Shown piece after piece: positions 46,201 to 58,200 of a DNA stretch of 64,000 nucleotides. Position 1 is the first letter of the stretch. Each line of letters opens with the position of its first letter. Position numbers and translations under genes: made by a program. The DNA is from Tetracentron sinense (lineage: Eukaryota > Streptophyta > Magnoliopsida > Trochodendrales > Trochodendraceae), in contig CM026560.1 of NCBI GenBank assembly GCA_015143295.1, forward strand, positions 4,342,501-4,406,500. The letters are read 5' to 3'. Under the pieces are notes generated by a model, which was given only the letters and a program-made list of their open reading frames with translations, was not told the DNA's origin and searched no databases.

Positions 46201-49200
46201 TTTATGTGAAGCTAGTAGGGAATCCTACTAGTTAACTTATAATGATCAGAATGTTTTGATGAAGCTAAGTGTCGCGACTCAAAATCCCACCTATGAGTTA
46301 GGAGAGACTTTGAGCGTGATTGTACATCATATCATACCATCCTGTATAATTAAACAAGACAACTAACATAGCGGAAACGTGAACCAAAAATTTCTTTTTT
46401 ATATCAACAGTATTCCAAGTTACAACCAAAACTGTACATGACAAAAGTATGAAGTGGACATGCCCACTTTAACAAAGAAGATATGCAGGATTGAAGGTTC
46501 CATCCTCAAGACGAGAAGTGGGGTAGGAAACGTGCCATCAATGTATAGCCAAATAAGTCTTGTGAAATTAAGATAGGAATAAGCCGACTCCACCACAATT
46601 AATTGAGATCGATTAGTTTGACAGAAACAAATTAAAGAATATTTGAGGTGTGAAGAGAAAACAATGGAGCCAGAGAAAGGAGATGCGTGGTGGGGGGGAG
46701 GTTGAGATGAAGTTGCAGTAGAGGATGGAAGAGACTTGGTGGGCACATTGATTTGAGATGAAATTTCAATGAGAGAAGCCATGATAATAAGTTTACACAA
46801 AGGATGAGAAGGAATAATTGCTCCAGGAGAGAACCGAAACTATGATACCATGTAAACTTGAGGAAGTAAAGTGTAAGAAACCTTTTCTGGTCTTCTCCTT
46901 TCTATATATTTATACAGAATTACAAGTTTGAGTGACAACAAATCACAGAGAAAAATATGGAATTTACAACATTATAGGATATGTTCAATATCCTTTGATT
47001 TACGTAACTTCTTTGTGTAGGATTTTTGTAGTCTTCCTTGTGTAGGTTTCTTCGGAGTCTCTAGGAATAGGAGATGAGTCTCCATGAATATCGTTATTAC
47101 ACATCAATGAGTGAACACCTATTCTTCAAATTTCTTTGAATCGGTTTATGATATCAAAGCTCGTAAAAAGATCTTATGATTGAAAGGCCTAAGTGTTGTA
47201 CCTATAGAGCCTAATCACAAGTATTTATTTATTTATTTTTATTTTTTAGGAATCAAAAAATATATAGATCACTATTTATCCCTAAATTAGATGCTAGAAA
47301 TATTTGAAGATGTCTATGTTTTACTTTAGAAGGAATATTGTGAGGAAAAGTAGGGTCTTTTAAAATTCTTAATAGAAACATGCTAAATAAGATATCATGC
47401 TTTAAATAGAAACATGTCAATCAAGATGTTAAAATGAAATTGGAAACATGCTAAGGAAATTCCTAAGCATTAAATCACCTAAAATGGAAGCATGTGTTAA
47501 CAAGTATATAAACATGCTAAATCAGAAATACAAATTTCTAAAAATAGAAATAAACAAAAAAATATTAATAAGTAACAAAAAATAAAACTAACCTAAATTT
47601 TCTACCTAGGGCAATTGTGAAGGGGGATCCGGATAAAAATTTATGTGGAAACTGGATCTCCTATATCTTAACACCATAGAAAGCATCAAAATTATCTAAG
47701 AGTTTTAGTCATATCACCTCAGTGAATGTTTTTCACCGGTGAAGCTTAATCAACTCGAACCGTCAAAACTCTTTGTCGAGATTTCTCCGAAAAAATACTA
47801 GAAGCTTGATCCTTGTTCTTCGCTATCCCCACGAAGCTTTAGAATCTCCTTTGGAATTATAGAAGCAAGAGAAAGAAAATGGATCAATGGTGTAGACCTT
47901 CTATCACCAATAATACTAAGGTTCAAAACCTTAGATTTGCAAACCCAACTAGGACCACCAATATAGCTCACGAAAATCCCTAGGGATCTCTCCTAGGGCT
48001 CACGGTTTTGAGAGAGAGAGGAGAGGAGAAAAAAAATTCTGGAGAATTCTCCTTAATGGTCTAGGGTGTTGGGGTATTTATAGACTAGGATCTTATCCTA
48101 ATCCTACTCCAACTTGATCTTATCTAGTAGGATTTATTAATTAACAATAAGTCTTATTATTAATTAAATAAATTCCTACTTAATCTATAACTACTTTAGT
48201 TATAGTATTCCTATTAATTAAAGAGTCTCTATTATAAGAGGATTCCTTAATTAAAAGGGATAAGTCAACATCCTACACCAAAGTAGGAAACTTAGTCAAA
48301 CTAGGAGTCCACAAGGGGGGCGTGAGCACTAAAGGGGCGTGGGATTTGAGGAGTTAAAACTCCTTATTGTAATCTAATTACAATAACATCTTAATCCTAA
48401 TTGCAATCCAACACTTGGATTTTAATTCCATAATAAAAGGAATTATATTTCAATAATTATTCAATTAAGCAAATCTTAATCCAATTAGGATTCCTTAAGT
48501 GGGCGTCCCACCCTAGGGTTTAAACCCATGGGCCTTGGCTCATATTAAAGGTCCATTTTAATAGGTTTATGGATATGGGTCAAATCCATTTCCCCTTTAA
48601 TTATGTTAATCAAATAATTACTAAAATAATCCCTTAGTATAAATTAATAATTAATTTAAACAATAGATTAACTTTTAATCTATTTAATTAAATGATTAAC
48701 TTTTAATCCCTTAAAATAATTGATTAACTTTTAATCAATTATTTAGCTTGTATTTCTTATGTGAGCACCTCCACATATTGCTCTGGGACATTCTTACCCT
48801 GACTTATCCAATGTTATCCCATTGACCCTAAACGGGAATTACATCGGAATTGCAAGTGACGTGAGATATCCATGTTGCAATTGAATCCTAGTGTATGAAC
48901 ATTAACCATTACGGATCCCGCCACATGAACTTTTAAATTCGATTTATCCTTCCAAATACATTATCCCTAATGGGCCTTCGAGATTGACATACTATTTAAC
49001 TCATAGCCCATTGCAAATCATCTGGGTTTCCAAGACTTTTGATTAAGCCATGAAAAACATTTTGAAAAAATCCTTTTATAAGTATAATACCTTTAATAAA
49101 AGTATATTTCAAAACTTATTTTTGTTTTCAAAATCACATGCGTAGGATTTGAACTTAATCAACTGTCTTACCCGGAACTTGGATAATCTCTCAAATTAAT

Positions 49201-52200
49201 GAGCATGGATTTCTTGTTTGAAATTCATCATAACTCGAACAACTTTCTGACTATCCAACTGTCACTGTATTGTATTCCCTAAGTTAAAAAATACGTTGGT
49301 GGAATCAAAACAGTCAGATCACTGCTCACTCATAGATGAACTCATCAGATCTAAGGATCATCGAAACCGTTTAATGTGAATGAGAGACCAACTATCTGAT
49401 AGTATGTTTATGCAAGAGGTCTCTCATTGAATGCAATCAGTCAGTGTACATTTAAGCACCCATATGCTGATATGTAGTCTCCACTACAATAGTTCGAGAT
49501 AGAACTACATCTCAACTATTGAGAACATTTTAGCATTCTGGCAGCCATATAAGTGAAGTGCCCAGTTTCACCCACAGCTGTGACTATATAGGTAAGGAAT
49601 CGGAAAGTTATATGTACTTGTGATAATCTAATCACATAACTTTCCTACAATATATCCTATGGACCTTTATCGATATCTCATATCATATAGATCATCTCAT
49701 GATCATGGTCAATTGCCCATAATGAATACACAATAGGTTAAGAAGAAGTATTTATTAATCAAATTAATAAGGTTCTAACAATCTAAATGACTTTTCTGGG
49801 CATCATGTCCAACAAATTAAACCCGGTCAGGTTGCCTACATGTCCACGTGCATAGAATCAAGACGCATGTAGTTCCAAAGCATAAGTAACTCATATTTTT
49901 GGTTTTTTAATTTTTTTTAAAAAATTTTGGGTTGATGGAAGAACTTTAGGCTCACGTGGGCATGGAGCAAGGTCAATTTTTTAGAACTTTAATAAAAGTA
50001 TTTATTATTAAATTACAATACAAAACAATGTTTTAAAACCCGAAAACTCGACTCAACTCGGAAACTTGCCAAGTAGAGTCAACTCGGAAACTCGGGCAAA
50101 ACTCGTCCGAATAATGACACCTAAAACTCGGACATATATAATTTTTTTTTATATTTATTATATAAATATATGCTATAAAATAAAAATTACTGATAAAATA
50201 TACCTAAAATGATATATATATATATATAAAACTTAAAGCATGAACTATTAAGTCTACAGTACAGTCTACACGCAGGTCTCTATAATTAATTATTGTGGTT
50301 TATAATTTCACAATGAAATATGAAGCATGAACTATGAAGTTGTATGCTACTGTGATTATAATTTCAACATTTCAACGAAATCATAAATAATTAATTATTC
50401 TAATTGCAGGTCACAACAAAATACTTGGCAAAAGAGAGGTGATGAACTGAAGATTATGGGGATACAACTGGAGTACAATTTCACTGCAAAGCAAACAGAA
50501 GAGAAGAAGAAAATCAAAATAAGAAAAAGATAAAGGCAATGAGAAAAAAAATTGTCTGCACCTCAATCAGAAGGAAGTTTTGAGGGATGGAGATGAAAAA
50601 AAAAACAAAGGGAATTTTGATTACCAATAAAAAAAAATTAATGTCACCGAACGACAATAAAATGTCATTCTCCTCTCATTATTCTCAAATAAACACCTCG
50701 ACTGGTATGGAAATGGCTCACATGGCAATAGAAATATTGCACGGTAAAGGGGTTTGAAGATGAGAGAGAAAACATTTACAAGAGAACTAAGAACTCAAAT
50801 TTGAGAGAGAAAGCAGAGGATATGGACGAGAGACAGAGAATAGAGGGGATGGACGACAGAGAGAGAATAGAGAAGATGGACGAGGGAGAGACCAGAGGAG
50901 AGTGAAAAGGGATTTCTCGAGCTATATACGCAGAGTGTTGAACTTGATGCTCTAAAACCTCACCGTGGTCTGATCGAGAGTCACGCAGGTGAGAACGACG
51001 TCCTAATAGCCATGGTTCAAAATATTGGTATCAATCGCCGTATCGGTAATTCCAAAATAGGATACATATCGGAGTATCGGTACCGTATTGGTTGGATACC
51101 GCAGAAAACAATATGATACACTAAAAAAAGCTTGGATACACATGAAAAAACTTGGATACTTTACATAAAACCTCTTTTAATGCAAATATAAGTTAAAAAC
51201 AAATTAAATGAAGACCTACAACTACATTTATAACCATACAAATGAGAGTTGAAAATTTTATAAGATAAAAAAGGTGTACGCGTTGATAAATATGTATGAA
51301 AATACAAGCCATAGTTACTTCATCAAGTATAGGAAATACAATTTTGATATTAAAATCTTATATTTAATAAATTACATAAGATGATAGAAGCTCAATACCA
51401 CATTGAGCTTCGTGCCGACTCATACTCTCACTTTGGGATTAGGAATTGAGTTGAATGATACATTATAGGTGCCCCAGACATGATGACACCATTGTGGCCA
51501 AATCATCTATTCATTTTAGGTTGATTACAACCTATTTTCATGAATTTAAAGAAGTAAAATGAATAATTAGTTTTTACATACCTTTAAAGTTTTGGGTAAG
51601 GTTTTTAAAATCCAAAATCAAATGCCGAGATCTTTATTTTTTAACAATGGAGTTGTTGTTTTTAGCTTAGAATTTGATTATGAAAGAAATTTGGAAGAGA
51701 GAATAGGGTTTGGAAGTGTTTTGTGTAAGCACCCCAATTTTGCACCCCTTTAGCCTCTTTAGCACCTTCAAACCTTTTCAAAAGCTCTCCAAAAACTCTT
51801 TTTAAACCTCTCTTTAAAGTCTAATTCAATAGGCTTTACTTTCTGGAAATTCCCCATAAGCAGAAAATTGACCAAAATGCCCTTGGAATGTAAAATGACC
51901 AAAATACCCCTGAAAAGTTTTGAAAAACTTGCATTTTATCTTAAATATTTTTCCGGTCTTTTTCAGTTCAATTTTGGCTATTTTTGGGATCAAATCGACC
52001 CTAAAGCGGAAAAATGGCAAAAATGTCCTTGTGGTGTAAAAATGACCAAAATGCCCTAAAAAGTATTCAAAAGGTATCATTATGTCCAAAATAATTTTGT
52101 AAATTTTTTTGGTTCAATTTTGACTATTTTTTGGATCAAATCAACCCTAAAGCAGAAAAAAAGACTAAAATGCCCCTATGATGGAAAAAGACCAAAATAC

Positions 52201-55200
52201 CCCTGAAAAAGTGTTCAAAACGAATCATTTTGTTCGAAATAATTTTACAAAATTTTGGCTCAATTTTGACTATTTTTTGGATCAAAAGGGGCTTAAAACG
52301 GAAAAACGGCTTTTCGATGAATCGGAGCATGACATGTGGCAAGTCAAAGTCAACAAAAAAAAATTAATGATTTTTGGCCCCTCAATAGGGGCGCTGCTTC
52401 AAACAGCGCCCCCTTAGGGGCCTGTTCTTTTGGGCATGTCGGCAGGCTATTTTGCAAAGCCTGGCTAGGGGTGCTGCTTCAAACAGCGCCCCCCCAGTGT
52501 CAACCTGTTTTGTCGCCCTACTGTTCACTACCGCCTTGCTTTTCGAGGTTTTTATCCAAATAAGGGCGCTACTTCACTTCACCACTCACTCATTCACTCT
52601 CCTCTCTCTCCCTTTTCTTCTTCAAAGCTCCTCGTAGCGCTCCGGATTCCCGAGAATGTCGATTGTGAAGGGTCGATTCGTGGGACTTCTTTTCAGAAAT
52701 CTTATCAGATTTCCCAGAATGTAACTTTCTTTAAAAAAAACCCTATCTTGCTTTGTCCTTTAGTAGTTTAAACTATTTTAGTCATTTTTAAAAGTATTTT
52801 TTTTTAAGTATTTAGTAGACTGCTTGCCTAGCCAAACCTCTGCCCAAATCCCGGTTCAAAATTAGCCTTGCCTAGTCGAACCTCTGCCCAAATCCCGGTT
52901 CAAAACTAACCTCGCTTAGTCGAACCTCTGCCCAAATCCTAGTTCAAAACTAGCATTGTCTAGTCGAACCTCTGCCCAAAAACCCTGATTAAACCCTAGT
53001 TAATCCTGATTGAACCCCAATTAACCCTAGTTAAACCCTGGTTAAGCCCTAGTTAACCCTAGTTAAACTCCAGTTAATCCTAGTTAAACCCCAATTAAAC
53101 CCTGGTTAATCCTGATTAAACCTCAGTTAACCCTAGTTAAACCCTAGTTAAACTCTAATTAAACCTCAGTTAAACCCTAAGTCAACCAAGCCAAACCCCA
53201 GCTAAACCCTCGTCCGAACCCTGATTCAGTTTCACACCGGCAAAATCCACTCGCTCCTCAGCACGAGCTTAAAAGGCCATTTCGCTCCTCAACCAAGAGC
53301 AAAAACCTTCAAACCTTTCAATCACTCACAATCCAGTCCAATCAAATCAAATCAAACCATCAACTCTCCTCCGAAACTACATGCGGCTTGATTCCATTAA
53401 CAGTGGATACGTAAGCAACCCTGATCGGGTTCAGCTCCCCCTAAGATAAAATCCCTTTTCCATCTCTACCCTATCCATTTCATTATATTCATTACTATTG
53501 ATGTTATATCTGCTTAGCATATAAATGGAATTTTAAGCTTCTATTACAGTTTCCCCATTTTGATTCAGACTTAGGAAGTAGGTAACCATCTCCGGATGGG
53601 AGTTTAGGGGTGCTTAACACCTTCCCCTAACTCAACTGAATCCCTTACCCTGACCTTTGACTTCCAGACCATGCCTTATCTAACCATTTCAGGGACCTAT
53701 TTCCCTCAGAATTAGATAGGTGGCGGCTCACAACCCAATTGCAATTTATCGCTTATTCATCATCGGATGCAATCCTGATCAAGAATGAGGGTTAAAATCC
53801 TAATACTCACATTTTGAACACTTTAAAATGAAAAAATATAGATTTAAGGCCCGTATTGGTCCGATACATGAACCGTATCGTTTGGCACCCCAAAAAAAAT
53901 TTACATTGTTCAAACTGCGTATATCGGTCCGTATCGGTGTGTATTGGCACCGATACGCCCGATGCGGCTGCGATACGCATGTTTTTTTTTTATTCCAGCG
54001 TATCTACATCTCTGGTACCTAAAAAACCAATACGTATTGATATTTTGATCCATGCTAATGGCAAACAAGCCGAGTAGCTAATCGCCAAGGGAGAGGGAAG
54101 AGAGAGAGGGAAAAGGATTTACCAATCGCCGGAAGCTTGCTCGCCAGTAGCTGATCACCAAGGAAGAATGAGAGAGTGAGGATTTGGGAGAGAGGCATGT
54201 TCTGTGCCCTAACACCCCCTCCCCTCTTTCGTGTTTTATATCGGGGGAGTTTTTCTTTTTTTTTAAATGTTACATTACTCGGTGAGTTGGGTGAGTTTAC
54301 CGATCGGGTTGACTTGCCCGAGTTGGCCAAGAAACTCGTTTATTTATGGCCTTTCCAAGTTTTTCAGGCGACTCAGGTTGAAACTTGACCGAGTCGAGTC
54401 AACTAGGCCGAGTTTCGAGCCGACTCACCGAGTTTTAAAACCATGATACAAAACACTATACAAAATTAATCCATTCATCCACAGAAGCAAGATTTGAGGA
54501 TAGTCCTTTAGATTGTATTTTTGTTTTTAACTTCTTAACCTTATTTTTTTTTATTATCTCCAAAATTTATTTATTATAAGTTAAAAAGTATTATAAGTTA
54601 TGATAAATAAAGTTAAAATGTATTATTATATATTAATATAAACAACATTACCAAAAAAATATATATATAGTTATCTATAAATATTTTGAGCCATGGCAAA
54701 CTCAACTTGAATCAAGCCATAAACAAGACGAGCTTCGAGATAAGCCGAATCAAACAAGATATGGCTCGAGCTCAGCTTGATTAAATATTCGAGCTCAAAT
54801 AAAAGCTTGGTTTGATTTGTTCGAGCCTAAAATGGCAGCTTGAGCTTAGCTCAAACGAGCCAAGCCGACAAGCCAGCTTGGCTTGAGTTCAGCCCTATCC
54901 ATTATTTTTACACCCTAAGAAGGGTGCGCAAAGGTTGTTTGAATGGGTAGTTGACAAAACTAAATAAGGATTTAAACACAATTCAGAAAATGTAACTGGC
55001 AGTAATATCATTGCTACCGCTACTATTTAAGGCTCAAAGTGGATTGACAATAAAGTGTTTACCAGCAACCTTTAACTAGTTCAAAAACATCCGTAGAGTA
55101 GCTACCTACAGTTTTGAATTGGTTTATAGAAATATTTTTGGCAACTTTCTTTTGTCTTTAGCAACTGCCTTTAAGGAATAATTGCACGATTTTCAAAAAT

Positions 55201-58200
55201 ATGTTGGTAGTAATAATATTACAGCTACCATGGGTTTTAGCTTAAAAATCCTAATTTTCAAAAATACAAATCCTAGGATGACAAGTCACTCCTGGTTAGT
55301 TAAAAATTAATTTTCCCTTAAAAAATTATTTTAAGTCTGATAAATGTTAACTTTAATCCAAATAATTTTTAACAAATATGGGATAAAAAAAACTTTTTGA
55401 TAATGGAAAGTGCATTTGAGGGCATTTTGGTATTTTTGTAAAAACCATGGTTATTTTTCAAAAATTCTTGGAGAACTCTCTGGTAGGTCATAGGAAGTCC
55501 TATAAGCCCTACATGGGTGTAAAATAGGGTGCTTATAGAAATTTCTCTGCCCACAACTGCAAAAAAAAATTCTCATGCTGTTAATTGACTACAATTAAAT
55601 CTGTCAAGTACTGTGGCTATAAAATATTTATTTCTTAAACAATTAGATGTGAAAACTATTTTTTTTTCATATAGCATTGGAAGACAAAATTTATATGCAT
55701 CAACCCATGGATACGAGGTTTTGGAAAGGATAAAATGGAATGCAAACTGAAAATGATCTAAATGGTTTAAAGCTAACCCTTAAGACTGGTATATTAAGTT
55801 TGCCATGTTGACCATTATTGTTATTATAAGAAGTTTTGTGATTCCTATAACATGCTACTTTTTTATGTGGATGACATGCTCGTAGTAGGATTAGATATGT
55901 AGAAAATTAATTATCTAAAGAAACAATTGTTAAAGGAATTTTTCATGAAGAATTTTGGTGTTGTTAAGAAAATTCTTGGGATGAGAATTAGTAGAGATGG
56001 TATGTCGCAAGTTTAAATTGTCACTGGAAGACTATGTGAAAAAAAATGACTCAACAGATTTCGAAATTAGAACTCTAATCCATTTAGCACTCCAAGATTC
56101 AAACTCACAAGGGAGAAGTGTCCCAAGACATAAGTCAAAAGATTCAACCATTGGTAGTCTGTATTAGATCAGATTTTTCTCTTGTAGTGGAATTAAGAGC
56201 AATTATGAACAGCCCGGAAAAAGAACAGCAAATGTCAATTCAGTGAATTTTGAAATATTTAAGAGGTACTACTGCTACAGGGTTTTCTATGGTAGATCAT
56301 CTCTCTCTTTAAAAGGGTATGTTAATTTGGATTTGGCTAGTGACACTGACAGCAGAACAAGAACTACATCTACATGTTATGTTTTCACATTGGGTGATAT
56401 AGCAATTAATTGGATCTCTCAGTTCAGAAGATTGTTGTTATCTCCATGACAAAGGTCAGAGTATGTTGCAGCTATGTAACTACACAAGGAAATGATATGA
56501 TCAAAAATTTCAAGTAGTTGGACAAGAAGCAAAATAACTATAAGCTATGCAATGATAGTTAAGAGTGTCATACAAAAGTATTGTTACCCTAAAGAAACTG
56601 CAAAAATTCAACACATCTTAAAACTGATACGATGACTATAATATGACATAATTTCTAACATAAGGGAGATCTTAGTAATTTTCTGATATGGTGAGACCAT
56701 ATGATTTAATTGAATCACTAAGCATTCCCACAAGTATCTAAACCATAGAAGCAAGAGATGATTTATGAGTTACTAAAAAAAAAAGGAGACTGAGTTAAAA
56801 AAATATTACATTGGAAGAAGTGTGCAACACCTCCTCAATGATGTTCCTGTTTCCCTCGAGCATATTCGGGTTCAATGCATCCCATATTCGAATATTTGTC
56901 GTCATGTTAATCAGAAAAATAGCAAAAAGAGACTCTCTTCTCTTCTGCATGCCTTCTTCAAATTCAATGGGCTTCGATGATTGGATTATGATTGTATTGT
57001 ACTCTCGCCTTGTGACTAAAGCAAGAAGATAGGATCTTTGGGGCCTGTTTAAATCTTCGATGCATGTAGGCCTTACATCTGATAATGCAATGAGATCTCC
57101 TTTATTGGGCTCATATATTCCGATGTCATCCTGAGTATCTCTATGTGATTCAATGATAATGTTGTATAACAAGTTTTTGGGAGTCTTTATAGATAATATT
57201 CTGACTGTAGGTGCTCGAGACAGAAGCTTCATGCTTGAAAACAAATCAGCACGTGTTTCCTCAATTAGTGGAAAAATGTATGACTTGAAGTGATGCTTTA
57301 TTGATGAGAAGGTCTTTGGGATCTGCTCCACCTGTTAAAGAGCAATTTAAAGGTCAAAAAGTGCAAAGTCTATGTTCTTGTCGACCATTCACCATATGTT
57401 GTGATGATTGAAGAAAAAAACAATAGATGTGTACATAAGATCATCCTTTCAAGCCCTTTCAAGTTCTAAACTAAGAGATCTCTTATATGGTTCCATTAAA
57501 TAAGAATGATTTCAATTTTCAAGTCCACTAAAATAATCATCATCCATATATCAGGTGTTCCTGATATGCATATATAGAGGCCAAGTAGTATATGCGTGAC
57601 GCATAGGCAACCTTGTTTGTGTCACACGTCGGAGTGATATGTGGCACTCCTTTCGGCCCACAAAAAACCCAATGTGCAAGTCTCCCTTCTCTAACATTTG
57701 GAAAAAATCAGTCCAATCGAAGAAGTCTATGCTCGTCAGATCGGCCGATGGAAACTATAACCTAGGTTGGGTCATATTAACCCTAAGGGATAATGCTTAC
57801 CAACTAGGGTTAATGGCAAACATTTCCAACATCCAATTAGACAACCTAGGTCCTAGACATCTCCGATTGGACTAATCTTTTGCTATATGTTAGGAAATGG
57901 GGACCCACACCTTGAGTTTTTTGAGGCCCAAAGGAGCACCACATGTCACTCAATTGCGTGATGCATAGGCAAGGTTTCCTATGGCGTGGATTTCAAGTCC
58001 CGCTAAAATAAGTGTCATGCATATATTAGGAGATCCTGACATGTATGTGTGTGAAGCTAGGTTTTTACACCATTAGTGTGTGTGTGTGTGAACGAAGAGA
58101 GTGATTTTTACCCCTATTTATTTAATGACTAAATTAAAATTGTAATGTTATATTGGCTATTTCATAAATTCATAAAAGTGAGAGAAAATCAAAAGAATGA

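Larger units (their letters stand above)
43680..46268 (+). mobile_element. Gypsy-type LTR interrupted by a MULE-like element
   Basis: It starts TGTAGAACCCCGGATC and carries a palindrome array (43929-44090), a TATA box (TATATAAA, 44191-44198) and, after the nested insertion, CTCGATCGTAGGGAAACAAT, resembling the leader of chromovirus LTRs. A second LTR-like start (TGTCGCGACTCAAAATCC) follows at 46269. The exact right border is uncertain. No gag-pol is attached. Confidence 0.55.
43459..47101 (-). mobile_element. Short-LTR copia element, internally gutted and nested
   Basis: Two related LTRs of about 220-250 bp (43459-43680 and 46851-47101) both start TGTAAACTTG and share TACAAGTTTGAGTGA and AACTTCTTTGTGTAGGA. 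The minus-strand primer site TGGTATCATAG (46840-46850) abuts the right LTR. A gag-like start follows, [14 protein letters not shown] at about 46780 leftward, then breaks off. Most of the interior is replaced by the gypsy LTR inserted from 43680. The left LTR lacks its last few bases. Confidence 0.7.
51723..53815 (+). mobile_element. LTR-like insertion, probably Tat-type gypsy
   Basis: It begins TGTAAGCACCCCAATTTTGC. It contains about three 146-bp tandem units built on GACCAAAAT(A/G)CCCCTG and GGATCAAATC(G/A)ACCCTAAAGC, with anchors at 51989, 52134 and 52281. Two GC-rich hairpins and short tandem repeats follow, and GGTGGCGGCTCACAACCC lies near 53721. This layout suggests a Tat LTR plus leader, without coding. 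The right border is uncertain. Confidence 0.45.
51011..54054. mobile_element. TIR element with CGTATCGG-iterated ends, nested
   Basis: The ends CATGGTTCAAAATATTGGTA and, inverted, CATGGATCAAAATATCAATA are flanked by CTAATAGC (51003-51010) and CTAATGGC (54055-54062), an 8-bp duplication with one mismatch. Subtermini iterate CGTATCGG/CCGATACG. It is inserted in the ACTCGG element and itself holds the LTR at about 51723-53815. Confidence 0.65.
50028..54446. mobile_element. MULE-like element with ACTCGG-iterated ends
   Basis: TACAAAACA flanks both sides exactly (50019-50027 and 54447-54455), a 9-bp target-site duplication. The ends are ATGTTTTAAAACCCGAAAACTCG and, inverted, ATGGTTTTAAAACTCGG. 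Subterminal DNA repeats ACTCGG/CCGAGT many times on both sides. No transposase was seen. Another TIR element and an LTR are nested inside. Confidence 0.75.
43357..56809 (-). other. Helicase intron 2 (13.5 kb, transposon-filled)
   Basis: The donor AAT/GTAATA at 56809 and the acceptor TTTTTGACAG at 43357 delimit the intron. It holds a short-LTR copia (43459-47101) with a gypsy LTR and a MULE-like element inside, a solo copia LTR (47618-49814), two nested TIR elements (50028-54446) around a third LTR, and a copia pol remnant (55730-56520). The host exons on both sides are intact. Confidence 0.85.

Noticed and set aside
46420-46800. 126-codon minus-strand frame as a host protein
   Set aside because: It begins next to a primer-binding site and LTR, with a Ser/Pro/Thr-rich start. 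It is best explained as a broken copia gag.
47618-49814. TCGA palindrome array in the solo copia LTR
   Set aside because: I looked upstream of its TATA box and found only AT-rich inverted words such as TTAATTAA. It does not belong to the palindrome-array pattern, so the pattern is common but not universal.
52982-53195. Telomere-like repeats
   Set aside because: The unit is AACCCTAGTTA, not the plant CCCTAAA. It is irregular and sits inside an LTR-like insertion.
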